A DNA stretch of 64,000 bases from Paeniroseomonas aquatica (GCF_030409335.1 NZ_JAUFPN010000182.1:49008-113007); one strand, 5' to 3'; positions 43,788 to 54,537 are shown, counted from the first letter of the stretch. Translations and numbers: made by a program. The notes: generated by a model not told the origin, from the letters alone.

Positions 43788-44050
43788 GCCTTGCGGGCTT
43801 GGGCGGCCTCCGCAGCGGCGATCACCTCGTCCATCTCGGCCATGACCTCGTCCAGCTCATAGACCCGGCCGGCGGCGACATCGGCCTCCGCCTCGTCCAG
43901 CATGGATGTGAAGGCCGCCCGCTGCTCCTCCCGCTCCTGCAGCAGGCGCAGCGCGGCGCGGACCACCTCGGAGACGTTGTTGTACCGGCCTGCCGCGACG
44001 CAGCCCTCGGCGAAGCGGTTCAGCTCGGGGGTCAGGCTGACATTCGGCAC
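43784..44050 (-). CDS. parD: ParD-type antitoxin (ribbon-helix-helix)
   Basis: 88 aa. The N-terminal ribbon-helix-helix (PNVSLTPELNRFAEGCVAAGRYNNVSEVVRAALRLL pattern, seen in short as VSLTPEL and SEVVRAALR) binds DNA; the C-terminal half is an acidic tail that would wrap the toxin. The start is a GTG at 44050 with GAGGAGG seven bases upstream; the ATG nearby (44043) is out of frame. A 15-bp dyad just upstream is a likely autoregulatory site. Confidence 0.88.
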   Translation of the reverse strand: MPNVSLTPELNRFAEGCVAAGRYNNVSEVVRAALRLLQEREEQRAAFTSMLDEAEADVAAGRVYELDEVMAEMDEVIAAAEAAQARKA

Positions 44051-44066
44051 CGGGCACCCTCCTCAG

Positions 44067-44081
44067 TGTCAAAGCCTGACA
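44067..44081 (-). promoter_or_regulatory. Putative ParD operator, TGTCA-N5-TGACA
   Basis: A perfect 5-bp inverted repeat (44067-44071 and 44077-44081) with 5 bases between lies 17 bases before the parD start. Ribbon-helix-helix antitoxins commonly bind such short dyads at their own promoter. A possible -10 TATGTC lies over its outer arm on the minus strand. Confidence 0.5.
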
Positions 44082-44109
44082 TAGGACGGCAGCCGCACCG
44101 AATCCAGCC

Positions 44110-44924
44110 CTATCCCGCGTGGACCGCCTCGGCCAGCGCCCGCACCTGGTCCAGCACCAGCCGCACCGTCTCCGACCGGGCGGTGCCGTCCTCGTTCAGG
44201 CTGGCGGCCAGGGTATCGACCAGGGCGGTGCCGACCACGGCGCCATCGGCCAGCTTCGCCGCCTCGGCGGCCTGCATCGGGGTGCGGATGCCGAAGCCGA
44301 TGGCGATCGGCAGCCCGGTGTGCTGGCGGATGCGGGGGATGGCGGCTTCCAGCGAGGCGGCGGAGGCGCTGCGGGTGCCGGTGATGCCGGTGATCGAGAC
44401 GTAGTAGACGAAGCCGCTGGTGGCGGCCAGCACGCGGGGCAGGCGTTCGTCGTCGGTGGTCGGCGCCACCAGCCGGATCAGGTCGAGGCCGGCGGCCTTG
44501 GCCTGGGGCTCGATCTCGTCGGCCTCCTCCGGCGGGACATCGACGACGATGAGGCCGTCGACGCCGGAGGCCGCCGCCTCGGTGCAGAAGCTGTCGACGC
44601 CGAAGGCGAGGATGGGGTTGTAGTAGCCCATCAGGATGATCGGCGTGGTGTCGTCGTCGCGGCGGAAGTCCCGCACCAGGGCCAGCACGCCGGGGAGCGA
44701 CGCGCCGGCCTTCAGCGCCCGCTGGGCCGCGCGCTGGATGGAGGGGCCATCGGCCATCGGGTCGGTGAAGGGGACGCCGACCTCGATCAGGTCGGCGCCG
44801 GCCCCGGGCAGGCCGCGGAGGATGGCGAGCGAGGTGGCGCCGTCCGGGTCGTAGCCCTGCAGGTAGGTGACCAGCGCGCCGCGGCCCGCCGCCTTCAGCG
44901 CCGCGAACTTCGAAGCGATGCGGC

Positions 44925-44928
<4 letters not shown>
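44110..44928 (-). CDS. trpA: Tryptophan synthase alpha subunit
   Basis: 272 aa barrel. Catalytic Glu49 (DLIEVGVPF) and Asp60 (DPMADGP) are present, as are the flexible loop [10 protein letters not shown] and the phosphate site GFGI. It cleaves indole-3-glycerol phosphate and passes indole to TrpB. Start overlaps the trpB stop by four bases (ATGA). Confidence 0.97.
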
Positions 44929-46166
<1,238 letters not shown>

Positions 46167-46238
46167 GAGCTTTCCCCTGGGGGCTTTCCCCTGATCTGGC
46201 CGCCGTCATAGAGCAGCCGGCCGGGAGGGGAAAGGCGG

Positions 46239-46883
46239 CTAGGCCTCGGCGCCTCGGACGGCGGCGACGAAGGCGGCGATCCGCGCCGGGTCCTTCACCC
46301 CCCGCGACCGCTCGACGCCGGAGGAGACATCGACCCCCGGCGCGCCGGACTGGCGGATGGCCTCGGCCACCGTCTCCGGCGTCAGCCCGCCGGCCAGCAG
46401 CCAGGGGCGCGGGATGGTCCGGCCGGCGGTCAGGCTCCAGTCGAAGGCCGTGGCGTTGCCGCCGGGCAGGTCGCTGTCCGGCGGCGGCTTGGCATCCAGC
46501 AGGAAGCGGTCGACCGTCGGCGTGTAGAAGGCGAGCCCCTCCAGGTCGCGCGGGTCCCCGACCCCGACCGCCTTCATCACCGGCAGGCCGAAGCGGGCGC
46601 GGATGGCGGCGCAGCGGGCCGGGCTTTCCGCCCCATGGAGCTGGATCATCCCGAGCGGCAGGGCGGCCAGCACCGCCTCCAGCTCGGCATCGGTCGGGTC
46701 GACGAAGAGCCCGACCCGCATCGGCCCGCCCTGGACCCGGGCGGAGAGGGCCGCCGCCTCGGCCGCGGTCACCGCCCGCGGCGAGGGCGGGTAGAAGACC
46801 AGCCCGACCATGTCGGCCCCGGCCTCGGCCACGGCGTCGAAGCCGGCGGCGTCGTTGATGCCGCAGATCTTCACCAGGGTCAT
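46239..46883 (-). CDS. trpF: Phosphoribosylanthranilate isomerase
   Basis: 214 aa barrel. The catalytic Cys in VKICGIN (Cys7) and the general acid Asp region together with the C-terminal [10 protein letters not shown] phosphate motif are conserved. It performs the third step of tryptophan synthesis. The start overlaps the pyrF stop by four bases. Confidence 0.96.
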   Translation of the reverse strand: MTLVKICGINDAAGFDAVAEAGADMVGLVFYPPSPRAVTAAEAAALSARVQGGPMRVGLFVDPTDAELEAVLAALPLGMIQLHGAESPARCAAIRARFGLPVMKAVGVGDPRDLEGLAFYTPTVDRFLLDAKPPPDSDLPGGNATAFDWSLTAGRTIPRPWLLAGGLTPETVAEAIRQSGAPGVDVSSGVERSRGVKDPARIAAFVAAVRGAEA

Positions 46884-47593
46884 CGCGGCAGGCTGCCGGC
46901 GATGGCGCGCAGCGCCGCGACCGGATCCGCCGCGCCGGTGATGGGGCGGCCGACCACGATCCAGTCGGCGCCGGCGGCCACCGCCTCGGCCGGGGTGGCG
47001 GTGCGGGCCTGGTCGCCGGCGGCGCTGCCGGCGGGGCGGACGCCGGGCACCACCAGGTAGGGCGCGGGGCCGAATTCGGCGCGGATGGCGGCGACCTCCT
47101 GCGGCGAGCAGACCAGGCCGTCGGCCCCGGCGGCCAGCGCCAGACCGGCGAGGCGCAGCACCTGCCCGGCCGGGTCGCCGGCGACGCCGGTCGCGGCCAG
47201 GGCGGCGGCATCCATGCTGGTCAGCACCGTCACCGCCAGCAGGATGGGGCGATCGGCCCCCGCCGCCTCGGCCGCGGCGCGGGCGGCGGCCAGCATGGCG
47301 GTGCCGCCGCCGGCATGCAGGGTCAGCATCGCCGGGCGCAGCGGCAGCAGCGACCGCACCGCGCCGGCCACGGTATTCGGGATGTCATGCAGCTTGAGGT
47401 CGAGGAAGACCGGCGCCAGCGGCGCGATCCGCCGCATCGCCGCGGGACCCTCGGCGGCGAACAGCTCGAGCCCCAGCTTCAGCGGGCCGCAATGCGGCGC
47501 CAGCGCTGCCGCCAGGGCGGCGGCGCGGTCGGCATCCGGGGTATCGAGCGCGGGGATGATCCGGGCGGCCGCGGTCGTCGGGCGTTGCAGCAC
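46880..47593 (-). CDS. pyrF: Orotidine 5'-phosphate decarboxylase
   Basis: 237 aa. The catalytic network Asp65, Lys67, Asp70 in [12 protein letters not shown] and the N-terminal PALDTPD are typical. It makes UMP. The start is a GTG at 47593, three bases after the lapA stop, with only a weak Shine-Dalgarno; translation is probably coupled. Placement between lapA and trpF is normal for this lineage. Confidence 0.95.
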   Translation of the reverse strand: MLQRPTTAAARIIPALDTPDADRAAALAAALAPHCGPLKLGLELFAAEGPAAMRRIAPLAPVFLDLKLHDIPNTVAGAVRSLLPLRPAMLTLHAGGGTAMLAAARAAAEAAGADRPILLAVTVLTSMDAAALAATGVAGDPAGQVLRLAGLALAAGADGLVCSPQEVAAIRAEFGPAPYLVVPGVRPAGSAAGDQARTATPAEAVAAGADWIVVGRPITGAADPVAALRAIAGSLPR

Positions 47594-47596
47594 CCG

Positions 47597-47956
47597 CTAG
47601 GCCGCCGGTCGCTGCAACCGCGCCAGGTTGGTGCCGGCCGGCTGCGGCACCGGGCCGATCTGCTTCGCCGCCGCGGCGCGGTATTCCGCCAGCTCGGCCG
47701 AGAGGACGCGGGCGGCATCCTCGGCCTTGCGGGCGCGGCCGCGGTGCACCAGCCCGGCCGCCCAGGTGACGCCGGCGCCGAGCAGGAAGAAGAAGGCCCC
47801 GAAGATCAGGATGGCCACCGAGAGCGGCGCCGCCCAGGCCAGGTCGAAGGGCCAGAGGTAGAGGTAGACCTCCTGCCGGTTCGAGAGGCCGAACAGGATC
47901 AACAGGATCAGCAGGGGGGCAAGCAGGATCCAGCGGAGCATCATCGCCTCATGCAT
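47597..47956 (-). CDS. lapA: LapA (DUF1049) domain membrane protein
   Basis: 119 aa with two membrane helices (about 8-23 and 42-68), the [13 protein letters not shown] linker between them and a cytoplasmic coiled tail. Family members (LapA, YciS) take part in lipopolysaccharide assembly control. Three in-frame starts are possible (47956, 47944, 47941); GAGG lies best for 47941, while 47956 overlaps the ihfB stop. Located between ihfB and pyrF as expected. Confidence 0.82.
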   Translation of the reverse strand: MHEAMMLRWILLAPLLILLILFGLSNRQEVYLYLWPFDLAWAAPLSVAILIFGAFFFLLGAGVTWAAGLVHRGRARKAEDAARVLSAELAEYRAAAAKQIGPVPQPAGTNLARLQRPAA

Positions 47957-48275
47957 TGGCCGGGGAGCGGGTGCCGCGGGGGCTGGGCTGCGGCGCGCCG
48001 CCGTTCACCCTCTCCCGCAACTCCTTGCCCGGCTTGAAATAGGGCACGGCCTTGCCCTCCACCGGAACGGCGGCACCGGTGCGGGGGTTGCGGCCGGTGC
48101 GGGCATCCCGCTGCTTGGCGGAGAAGGCGCCGAAGCCGCGCAGCTCCACCCGGTCGCCGCGGGCCAGGGCGGCGGTGATCTCCTCGAAGACCGTCGCCAC
48201 GATCAGCTCGATATCCGGTTGGCGCAGGTGCGGGTTCTCCGCCGCCAGATGCGCGATCAGCTCGCTTTTGGTCAT
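47949..48275 (-). CDS. ihfB: Integration host factor subunit beta
   Basis: 108 aa DNA-bending protein of the HU/IHF family. It shows [10 protein letters not shown] at the N-terminus, the [17 protein letters not shown] core and the DNA-intercalating Pro in RTGRNPRTG. The final 15 residues (from about 93) are a variable Pro/Arg-rich tail. A good GGGAAGG precedes ATG 48275. In many relatives rpsA lies just upstream; here sppA does. Confidence 0.96.
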   Translation of the reverse strand: MTKSELIAHLAAENPHLRQPDIELIVATVFEEITAALARGDRVELRGFGAFSAKQRDARTGRNPRTGAAVPVEGKAVPYFKPGKELRERVNGGAPQPSPRGTRSPANA

Positions 48276-48305
48276 CGCTGCCCTTCCCGGGTATCGGTGA
48301 CGTGA

Positions 48306-49235
48306 TTACCGCACCGAGGCCTGGGGTGGAAGTTGCCAGAGCAGGTTGAAACCGTCAACGCCAACCCATTCTGAAATCAGGGTTTTTACGAAAGCACCCA
48401 GGCTGGCGCCGAGCAGCCGTTGCGCCGTGCCGCGGATGTCGAGGTCCTGGACCGGCAGGGATTCCGGCACCTGCTTCTCCGCCGCCTGCCAGGCACGGGC
48501 CTCGGGCTCGCCGCCGATGGCATCGACCAGCCCGGCGGCCAGCGCCTGCCGGCCGGTGAAGACCCGGCCGTCGGCCAGGGCGCGGACCTCGGCCTCCGGC
48601 AGGCGGCGGCCGGCGACGACCTTGCCGACGAATTGCGCGTACATGTCGCCAATCACCCCCTGCAGCGCCGCGCGGCCCTCGGGCGAGAGCGGGTGGAAGG
48701 GGTTGGGCTGGTCCTTCAGCGGGCCGGAGACCAGCGCCTCCCCCCGCACGCCGAGCCGGGCGAGCAGCTCGGAGGGGTCGACGGTCTGCAGGATGACGCC
48801 GATCGAGCCGGTGATGGTCGATTCCCGGGCGAAGATGCGCTCCGCCGCGACGGCGGTCATGTAGCCGGCCGAGGCGGCGGTGCCGCGCATGACCGCGACC
48901 ACCGGCTTGGTCGCCCGCAGCCGGGTCAGCGCCGCGTGCAGCGCCTCGCCGCCGCCGACGCTGCCGCCGGGGCTGTCGATCGCGACCAGCACGGCGCGGA
49001 CGCTGCCGTCCTTGCCCAGCTTGTCGATCGCCTCGTGCAGCTTGCGGTCGTCGGAGATGAAGCCGTCGACGGTCAGCCGGGTCACATGGCCGGCGCCGAG
49101 GCCGGGGATCTCGCTGGACCGCGCCAGCCAGAGCATGGCGGCGCCGGCCACCAGCAGCACCGCGAAGCCGCGCCACAGCGCCAGCCGGCGCTTCAGGCGG
49201 CGGCGGTCGATCAGCAGGTCGGTCTCGAGACCCAT
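48306..49235 (-). CDS. sppA: Signal peptide peptidase SppA
   Basis: 309 aa S49-family membrane peptidase. One N-terminal membrane helix (about 20-38), nucleophile Ser122 in GTAASAGYM and catalytic Lys174 in SGPLKDQPNPF. It degrades cleaved signal peptides in the inner membrane. 30 bases upstream of ihfB on the same strand. Confidence 0.95.
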   Translation of the reverse strand: MGLETDLLIDRRRLKRRLALWRGFAVLLVAGAAMLWLARSSEIPGLGAGHVTRLTVDGFISDDRKLHEAIDKLGKDGSVRAVLVAIDSPGGSVGGGEALHAALTRLRATKPVVAVMRGTAASAGYMTAVAAERIFARESTITGSIGVILQTVDPSELLARLGVRGEALVSGPLKDQPNPFHPLSPEGRAALQGVIGDMYAQFVGKVVAGRRLPEAEVRALADGRVFTGRQALAAGLVDAIGGEPEARAWQAAEKQVPESLPVQDLDIRGTAQRLLGASLGAFVKTLISEWVGVDGFNLLWQLPPQASVR

Positions 49236-49322
49236 GGTGGCTCCGGGGAATGAGCCAGATATGTGTGGGCCGCGGGGGGCGGGGTCAAGAAATGCTTCCG
49301 CCGCCCCTGCCCCCGCCCGGGC

Positions 49323-50326
49323 CTAGGCGGCGATCCAGCTCTTCGCCTCGCCGGCATAGGCCGGCCCGGGGTTGCCGCTGACCGTGGTGCGCCACATGAT
49401 CCGCCGCACCCGGTCGGCATCGAACCAGGTGGCGGCATGGATCGTGCAGCGGTTGTCCCAGATGACCAGGTCGCCCTCGGTCCATTCATGCACATAGACG
49501 AAGCGCGGCTGGGTCAGGTGGGCCATGAGCTCCGTCAGCAGCGCGCCGCCGGCGCCGTGCGGGCCGGGCTCCAGGCCGGCGATGGGCCCTTCCAGCCAGT
49601 CCATCTGGCCGTATTCGCAGAGGTAGAGGGCGCGGCGGCCGGTGACCGGGTGGAGGCGCACCAGCGGCTGGCGCTGCGGCGCCTGGTGCGGCGCCAGCAC
49701 CTTCGGCACCTCCCCGGCCAGCACCGCATCCCGCTTGCGGCCGTGGCCGGAGGAGACGTGCAGGCCATCGAGACCCTCGATCCGCGCCTGCATCGCGGGC
49801 GGGAGGGCGTCGTAGGCGGCGGTCCCGTCGGCGAAGAGGGTCTGGCCCTGGCCCTGCGGCGCCGGCAGCACGCCGAGGAAGAGCGAGACATCCGGCGGCG
49901 GCCGGCGGTAGCTCTGATCGGTGTGCCAGCCGCGGCGATGCGGGAATTGCACCGGCAGCCGGCCCTCGGCGGTCAGTGGCGGGTCGGGCAGGGCGGGCGG
50001 CTGGCGCAGCGCGGGGGGCGTGTTGGAGACGACAAAGATCTCCGGCACCTCCGGGTGGACCATGTTCGCGGCCATCCCGGTCTCCCGGTAGTTCTCGACC
50101 TCCGGGCCGAAGATCCGGCTGAGCCGGAGCAGCAGCCCGGCATCCCCGGCCATGGCGCCCATGCCGGGGACCAGCAGCAGGCCATGCGCCTCGGCCAGCA
50201 GCCGCGGCAGGGTCGCCGGCGCGGCCTCGGCAGCGGCGACGAAGCCGGCGGCATCGCCGGCGTGGCGGACGATGCCGCCGAAACTCGCGCCCGGCAGGGA
50301 GACTGGAACTCGAAGCTGCTGCTCAT
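49323..50326 (-). CDS. TauD/TfdA-type Fe(II)/2-oxoglutarate dioxygenase with apparent 5' frameshift
   Basis: The main reading frame (about 330 codons from near 50310 to the stop at 49323) encodes a full TauD-like dioxygenase: first iron ligands His and Asp in GWHTDQSYRR, distal His in NRCTIHAATWFD and the Arg that binds 2-oxoglutarate in RRIMWRTTV. This frame has no ATG, GTG or TTG near its beginning. An ATG with GGAG upstream at 50326 (MSSSFEFQ) is in another frame, and a shift of one base near 50290-50305 would join the two into a normal N-terminus (then SLPGASFGG). So it is either a sequencing error, a mutation that has inactivated the gene, or an unusual start. Natural substrate unknown. 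Confidence 0.75.
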
Positions 50327-50379
50327 GCGCGCTGGTCTCCGCCGGGAGCGGCGAGCCTATCGAGCCGTTCGCCGCAGGG

Positions 50380-51294
50380 TCAATCCGTGACGGGATGCTG
50401 CCGCGGCCGCGGCGCGACCAGGGCGCGGGCCGCCTCGGCTTCCGCCTGGAGGGCGAGGAATTTGCCGACATACTGCGCGGCGAAGGCGCGGTAGGCGGCC
50501 GGGTCCGTCCCGCGCCAGTCGTAGAAGCCGAGCCCGGCCTCGGCGCCCGCCTCGCCGCGGCGCGGCAGGTCCAGCATCCAGTCGGCGGCGCGTCCCTCGT
50601 GGTGCAGCGCCGGCACCAGCCCGGCCTGGGAGGCGGCATGGGTGCCGAGGCCCGAGAGGTCCTTCTGCTCGATCAGCCCGGTGACCGCCATGCGCGGGCC
50701 GAGCAGCCGGCGGATGACGAGGTCGACCGTCGCCACGTCGACCGCGCCCTCGGCGACCATCTGGTAGGCCTCGTTCGCCATGGCGTGCTGCAGCCGGTTG
50801 ATGAGCGCCCCGGGGATGGGCTTGGCCAGCCGCAGCGCGGTGCGGCCGCAGCGGGCCAGCAGGGCGGCGATGGCGTCCAGCATGGCCGGCGCCGATTGCC
50901 GGACCGCGATGAGCTCGACGAAGGCGAAGGTTTCCGCCGGCATCATGTAGTGCAGGCCGCAGAAGGCTTCCGGATGGCGCAGCCCATCCGCCAGCACCTG
51001 CAGCGGCAGCACCGAGGTATTGGAGGCGATCAGCGTCCGCCCGCCCCAGGCCGCCTCGATACCGGCGAGGAATTCCTGCTTGAGGGCCATATCCTCCGGG
51101 ATGCTCTCGATCAGCAGGTCGGGCGGCGGGCCCTCGGCTGCGCCGATGCGGCGGGTGCCCTCGGGCAGGCCGGGCTTCGGCGTGGCGGGGTCGCGGCTGA
51201 GCAGCCAGCACTCGACGCCCCGGCTGGCAAAGCCGCGGAGGATGCCGAGGCCCATGACCCCGCCCCCGGCGACGCAGACGCTGCGGATCTCCAT
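50380..51294 (-). CDS. 3-hydroxyacyl-CoA dehydrogenase family NAD-dependent oxidoreductase
   Basis: 304 aa. Rossmann motif VCVAGGGVMGLGI at residues 6-18, the LIESIPEDMALK and IASNTSVLPL stretches, and a catalytic-type His in GLHYMMPAETF place it in the 3-hydroxyacyl-CoA/L-carnitine dehydrogenase family. The C-terminal domain has GALINRLQHAMANEAYQMV. Start ATG 51294 follows GGGGAGGAAA. It lies downstream of no obvious partner and 54 bases ahead of the dioxygenase gene on the same strand. Confidence 0.88.
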   Translation of the reverse strand: MEIRSVCVAGGGVMGLGILRGFASRGVECWLLSRDPATPKPGLPEGTRRIGAAEGPPPDLLIESIPEDMALKQEFLAGIEAAWGGRTLIASNTSVLPLQVLADGLRHPEAFCGLHYMMPAETFAFVELIAVRQSAPAMLDAIAALLARCGRTALRLAKPIPGALINRLQHAMANEAYQMVAEGAVDVATVDLVIRRLLGPRMAVTGLIEQKDLSGLGTHAASQAGLVPALHHEGRAADWMLDLPRRGEAGAEAGLGFYDWRGTDPAAYRAFAAQYVGKFLALQAEAEAARALVAPRPRQHPVTD

Positions 51295-51350
51295 ATGTGC
51301 TTTCCTCCCCGATGCGGCGATAGTCCGGCCGCAACGGCATGGGGGCAAGC

Positions 51351-51812
51351 ATGAGCATCGGCATCCTGGAACAGCGCCGCATCGAGGCGGCCTTCGCCAA
51401 GGGGATCTACGAGGAGATGGCGGCCGAACTCGGCGCCGAGCGGGCCAAGGCGATCCTGACACGGGCCGTGGTGAAGCTGGCGAAGCAGGCGGCGGCGGAG
51501 ATGGCGGCGGAGTCGCCGGAGGGACCGACGCTGGACCATTTCATCAGCCAGCAGGAGCGCTGGACCCGCGGCGATGCGTTGCGGATCGAGGTGGTGGAGC
51601 AGAGCCCCACGGGCTACGGCTTCAACGTGACGCGGTGCAAGTATTCCGAGATGTACCGGGAGATGGGGCTGGCCGAGCTCGGCGGCGTGCTCTCCTGCAA
51701 CCGCGACGGCGCCTTCTGCGAGGGCTACTCGGACAAGCTGAAGCTGACCCGCACCCAAACCCTCATGGGCGGGGCCACGCATTGCGACTTCCGCTACAGG
51801 GTCGAGGACTAG
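51351..51812 (+). CDS. L-2-amino-thiazoline-4-carboxylic acid hydrolase-like protein
   Basis: 153 aa. The pattern of an N-terminal helical half (IEAAFAKGIYEEMAAELG, AILTRAVVKLA) followed by a domain with FNVTRCKYSEMYREMG, SCNRDGAFCEGY and the ending TRTQTLMGGATHCDFRY is typical of the ATC hydrolase (AtcB-like) family. The conserved Cys and His residues are present. Such proteins open thiazoline or related rings, or act as accessory proteins in amide breakdown. It is divergent from the dehydrogenase gene and ends against the amidohydrolase gene, overlapping by four bases. Confidence 0.83.
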   Translation: MSIGILEQRRIEAAFAKGIYEEMAAELGAERAKAILTRAVVKLAKQAAAEMAAESPEGPTLDHFISQQERWTRGDALRIEVVEQSPTGYGFNVTRCKYSEMYREMGLAELGGVLSCNRDGAFCEGYSDKLKLTRTQTLMGGATHCDFRYRVED

Positions 51813-53350
51813 ACGCGGGAGCTCGGCCGGTAGAAGGGCTCGTGCCGGGCCGGGTCGATGTAGTCGGCGTAGAAGCGCTGCACATGCGGCAGCAGCGCCT
51901 TGGACAGCTTGCGGCGCTCGACCTCGTCGTCCGAGAGGGCGTGCGAGAGCTCGTCGTGCAGCTGCTTCAGGGCGCCGTCGCGGTCGACGCGGGTGAAGCG
52001 CCCGTCCTGGTAGATCACCTCGCCGTCGCAGGCCACGGTCCGCACCGCGCTGGATTTCGCCCGCTGGATGACGGCATCGAGCAGCGGGGTCAGCGGGTCG
52101 AGGTAGGGATAGGCGATGCCGTCCCAATCGACCAGCGAGAGGTCGCAGCCCTTGCCCACCTCCAGCGTGCCGAGGCTGTCCCGCCAGGCGGTGGTGCGGG
52201 CGCCGCCGATGGTCGCCATGCGCAGCACCTGGGCCATCTGCGGCACCGCGGCCGGGTCCATCCCCGGGACCCGATGCGCCCGCAGCACCAGCCGCATCTC
52301 CTGCAGCATGTCGCGGTCGTCGTTGATCCCGGCCTCGTCCAGGCCGATGGCGGTGTTGATGCCGGCCGCCTCCAGCCGGTTCAGCGGGGCGACGCCGGAG
52401 CGCAGGCGGAAGTTGGAGGAGCAGTTGTGGCAGACGCAGCTCCCGGTCTCGGCCAGCCGGTCGATGTCGCGCGCGGTCAGCCAGGTGCCGTGGCCGATGG
52501 TCAGGTTGGGGCCGAGCAGGCCGAAGCGGTCGAGGTACTCCACCGCGGTGCCGCCGCCGCGCCGGCGGGCGTATTCCTTCTGGTAGGCGGTCTCGACCAG
52601 GTGCATGTGCATCGGCGCGTCGTATTCGCGCGACAGCCCGGCCATCGCCGTCAGCGCCCGATCCGAGCACCAGTGGAGGTTGGCCGGGGCGAGCTGCACC
52701 TTCACCCGGCGCCTGGCGCCGTGGCTGCGGTGCAGGTTGCGGAACAGGTCGAGGTTGTCCTCCAGGCTGAGCTGGAAGCGGTCGAACCAGCGTTGCATCG
52801 GGCCGCGCAGCGCGGGCGGCAGGCTGGCCACCAGCTCCTGGTCGGCGCCATAGACCAGCCGGTTCTGGTCGCGCAGCGCCAGGCAATAGGAGACCCGCAT
52901 GCCGATGTCCTCATAGGCGCGGATCAGCTCGGCGGAGCGGGCCTCGACCTCCGGCAGCCGGCCGGGGGACCAGCCGTGCAGGTGCTGCACGGTGGTGATG
53001 CCGGAGCCGATCATCTCGAAGGCCGAATACAGCGTGTCGAGGTAGACGTTCAGGGTGCGGGCCACCATCCGCGTGACGAACCACAGCTCCAGCGGCATGT
53101 CGGGGGAGCCGAGCTGCAAGGGCGTCAGCCCGACATGGTGGTGGCCGTTGACGAAGCCGGGCAGCATCACCTCCCGCCCGGTGCCCACCACCGCCAGGGT
53201 CGGGTGGCGGCGGTGCAGGTCGTCGTAGGTGCCGGTCGCGGTGATGATGCCGTCCTCCTGGATGAGGGCGCCATCGGCGATCTCCTCCCATTCGGTGGCG
53301 GAGAGGGTCCTGGTGATCATGGCGCGGCTGCGGATGAGCGAGGTCGCCAT
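51809..53350 (-). CDS. Amidohydrolase family protein (cytosine/8-oxoguanine/triazine deaminase-like)
   Basis: 513 aa. Metal ligands are seen in FVNGHHHVGLT, HMHLVETAY, IGHGTWL and GLDEAGINDD, the order found in ATZ/TRZ-type hydrolases and 8-oxoguanine deaminases. It would hydrolyse or deaminate an N-heterocycle. Start ATG 53350 has AGGAAAG upstream. Convergent with the ATC hydrolase-like gene, and divergent from the DUF6817 gene. Confidence 0.88.
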   Translation of the reverse strand: MATSLIRSRAMITRTLSATEWEEIADGALIQEDGIITATGTYDDLHRRHPTLAVVGTGREVMLPGFVNGHHHVGLTPLQLGSPDMPLELWFVTRMVARTLNVYLDTLYSAFEMIGSGITTVQHLHGWSPGRLPEVEARSAELIRAYEDIGMRVSYCLALRDQNRLVYGADQELVASLPPALRGPMQRWFDRFQLSLEDNLDLFRNLHRSHGARRRVKVQLAPANLHWCSDRALTAMAGLSREYDAPMHMHLVETAYQKEYARRRGGGTAVEYLDRFGLLGPNLTIGHGTWLTARDIDRLAETGSCVCHNCSSNFRLRSGVAPLNRLEAAGINTAIGLDEAGINDDRDMLQEMRLVLRAHRVPGMDPAAVPQMAQVLRMATIGGARTTAWRDSLGTLEVGKGCDLSLVDWDGIAYPYLDPLTPLLDAVIQRAKSSAVRTVACDGEVIYQDGRFTRVDRDGALKQLHDELSHALSDDEVERRKLSKALLPHVQRFYADYIDPARHEPFYRPSSRV

Positions 53351-53416
53351 GGCCGGGTCTTTCCTGCGGGTGCAGGCAGGCTACAAGCTGCGGGCATCCT
53401 GCCGGAAGGCCCCGCC

Positions 53417-54487
53417 ATGCCCGAACACGTGCATCCCCTGCTGAAACCCCTGCTGGCCGACGACTGGGCCGCCATCGACCCCGGGCTGCCGAAGCTGCTG
53501 GAGCTGCTCTTCTCCCGCGCCGCCGGCGAGGACTGGCACAAGGCCGGCACCTTCAAGGACCACCTGCTGGGTGTCTACCGGACCCTCGCCTTGTGGGACC
53601 AGCCGCGCGAGGTCCGGCTGCTGGGCCTCTTCCACAGCGTCTATTCCAACGAATACGTCGACCTGAAGCTGTTCGACGCCTCGGGCAACCGGGCGGAGCT
53701 GGCGGCGGCCGTCGGGGAGGAGGCCGAGCGGCTGATCCACACCTTCTGCATCATGCCGCGCAGCCTCTTCATGCGGCGGCTGCTGGAGGAAGGCGACCTG
53801 CCGGAGGAGGGCATGGCGCTGGAGCGCGAGGGCAAGCCCGACGTGCTGCTCAGCATGAAGGACGTGGCGGTGTTCGCCATCGCCACCCTGGCCGATATCG
53901 CGGAGCAATGGCATTCCTGGCAGGACGAGATCTTCACCGGCTTCCCCGGGCCGCAGAAGCCGCGGCGGGTGGCCGAGCACTGGGCCGCCGCCCTCTGGCC
54001 CGGGCCGCTGAAGCCGACCGCCAGCGCGCTGTCGATGCTCTCCCGCCTCGCCAAGCCGCTCGGCGACATGCCGCCGGAATGGGATCTGCCGGTGCCGCCG
54101 GTCTTTGCCCGCTGCACAGCGGTGCTGGAGCCGGCGGATGAGATGGCGGCCGCCGCGCTGTACTGGCAGGCGGTGACCCGGGCGCTGCCGATCGGCAGCC
54201 CGGACCCGACGCGGCGGGCGCTGGAGGCGGCGGTCGCGCACAACCCGCATGTCGCCGAGCCCCGGCTGCTGCTGGCCCAGCTGGCGCTGGCCGCCGGCGA
54301 CTGGGAGGCGGCGCGGTCCCATGCCGAGGCGGGGCTGGCGCTGCTGACGGATTGGGGCACCGCCTGGGACAAGCGCATCGCCTGGTCCGGCTGGGTCGCC
54401 TGGGCGCGCATCCTGCGGCAGTCGGCCGAGGCGCGGCGCTGGCCGGAATTGCTCGGCGGCTTGAACGGGCTCGGGCTGGTCGGCTGA
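53417..54487 (+). CDS. DUF6817-like (HD-fold-like) protein with TPR-like C-terminus
   Basis: 356 aa. The N-terminal half (FKDHLLGVYRTLALWDQP, LLGLFHSVYSNEYVDLKLFD) matches the DUF6817 pattern, an HD-hydrolase-like fold of unknown activity seen in bacteria, fungi and plants. The C-terminal third has helical repeats (ALEAAVAHNPHVAEPRLLLAQLALAAGDW) like a TPR pair. GGAAGG lies eight bases ahead of ATG 53417. Directly upstream of two Bug receptor genes. Confidence 0.75.
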   Translation: MPEHVHPLLKPLLADDWAAIDPGLPKLLELLFSRAAGEDWHKAGTFKDHLLGVYRTLALWDQPREVRLLGLFHSVYSNEYVDLKLFDASGNRAELAAAVGEEAERLIHTFCIMPRSLFMRRLLEEGDLPEEGMALEREGKPDVLLSMKDVAVFAIATLADIAEQWHSWQDEIFTGFPGPQKPRRVAEHWAAALWPGPLKPTASALSMLSRLAKPLGDMPPEWDLPVPPVFARCTAVLEPADEMAAAALYWQAVTRALPIGSPDPTRRALEAAVAHNPHVAEPRLLLAQLALAAGDWEAARSHAEAGLALLTDWGTAWDKRIAWSGWVAWARILRQSAEARRWPELLGGLNGLGLVG

Positions 54488-54537
54488 GCCGTTCCGGGGC
54501 ATGCTCCGGGGCAAGCAAACCACCCGGGGAAACTTGC

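Noticed and set aside
44067..44072. Perfect TTGACA (minus strand) upstream of parD as a -35 element
   Set aside because: It is only 17 bases from the start codon, so the -10 would fall inside the gene; it is better explained as half of the dyad operator.
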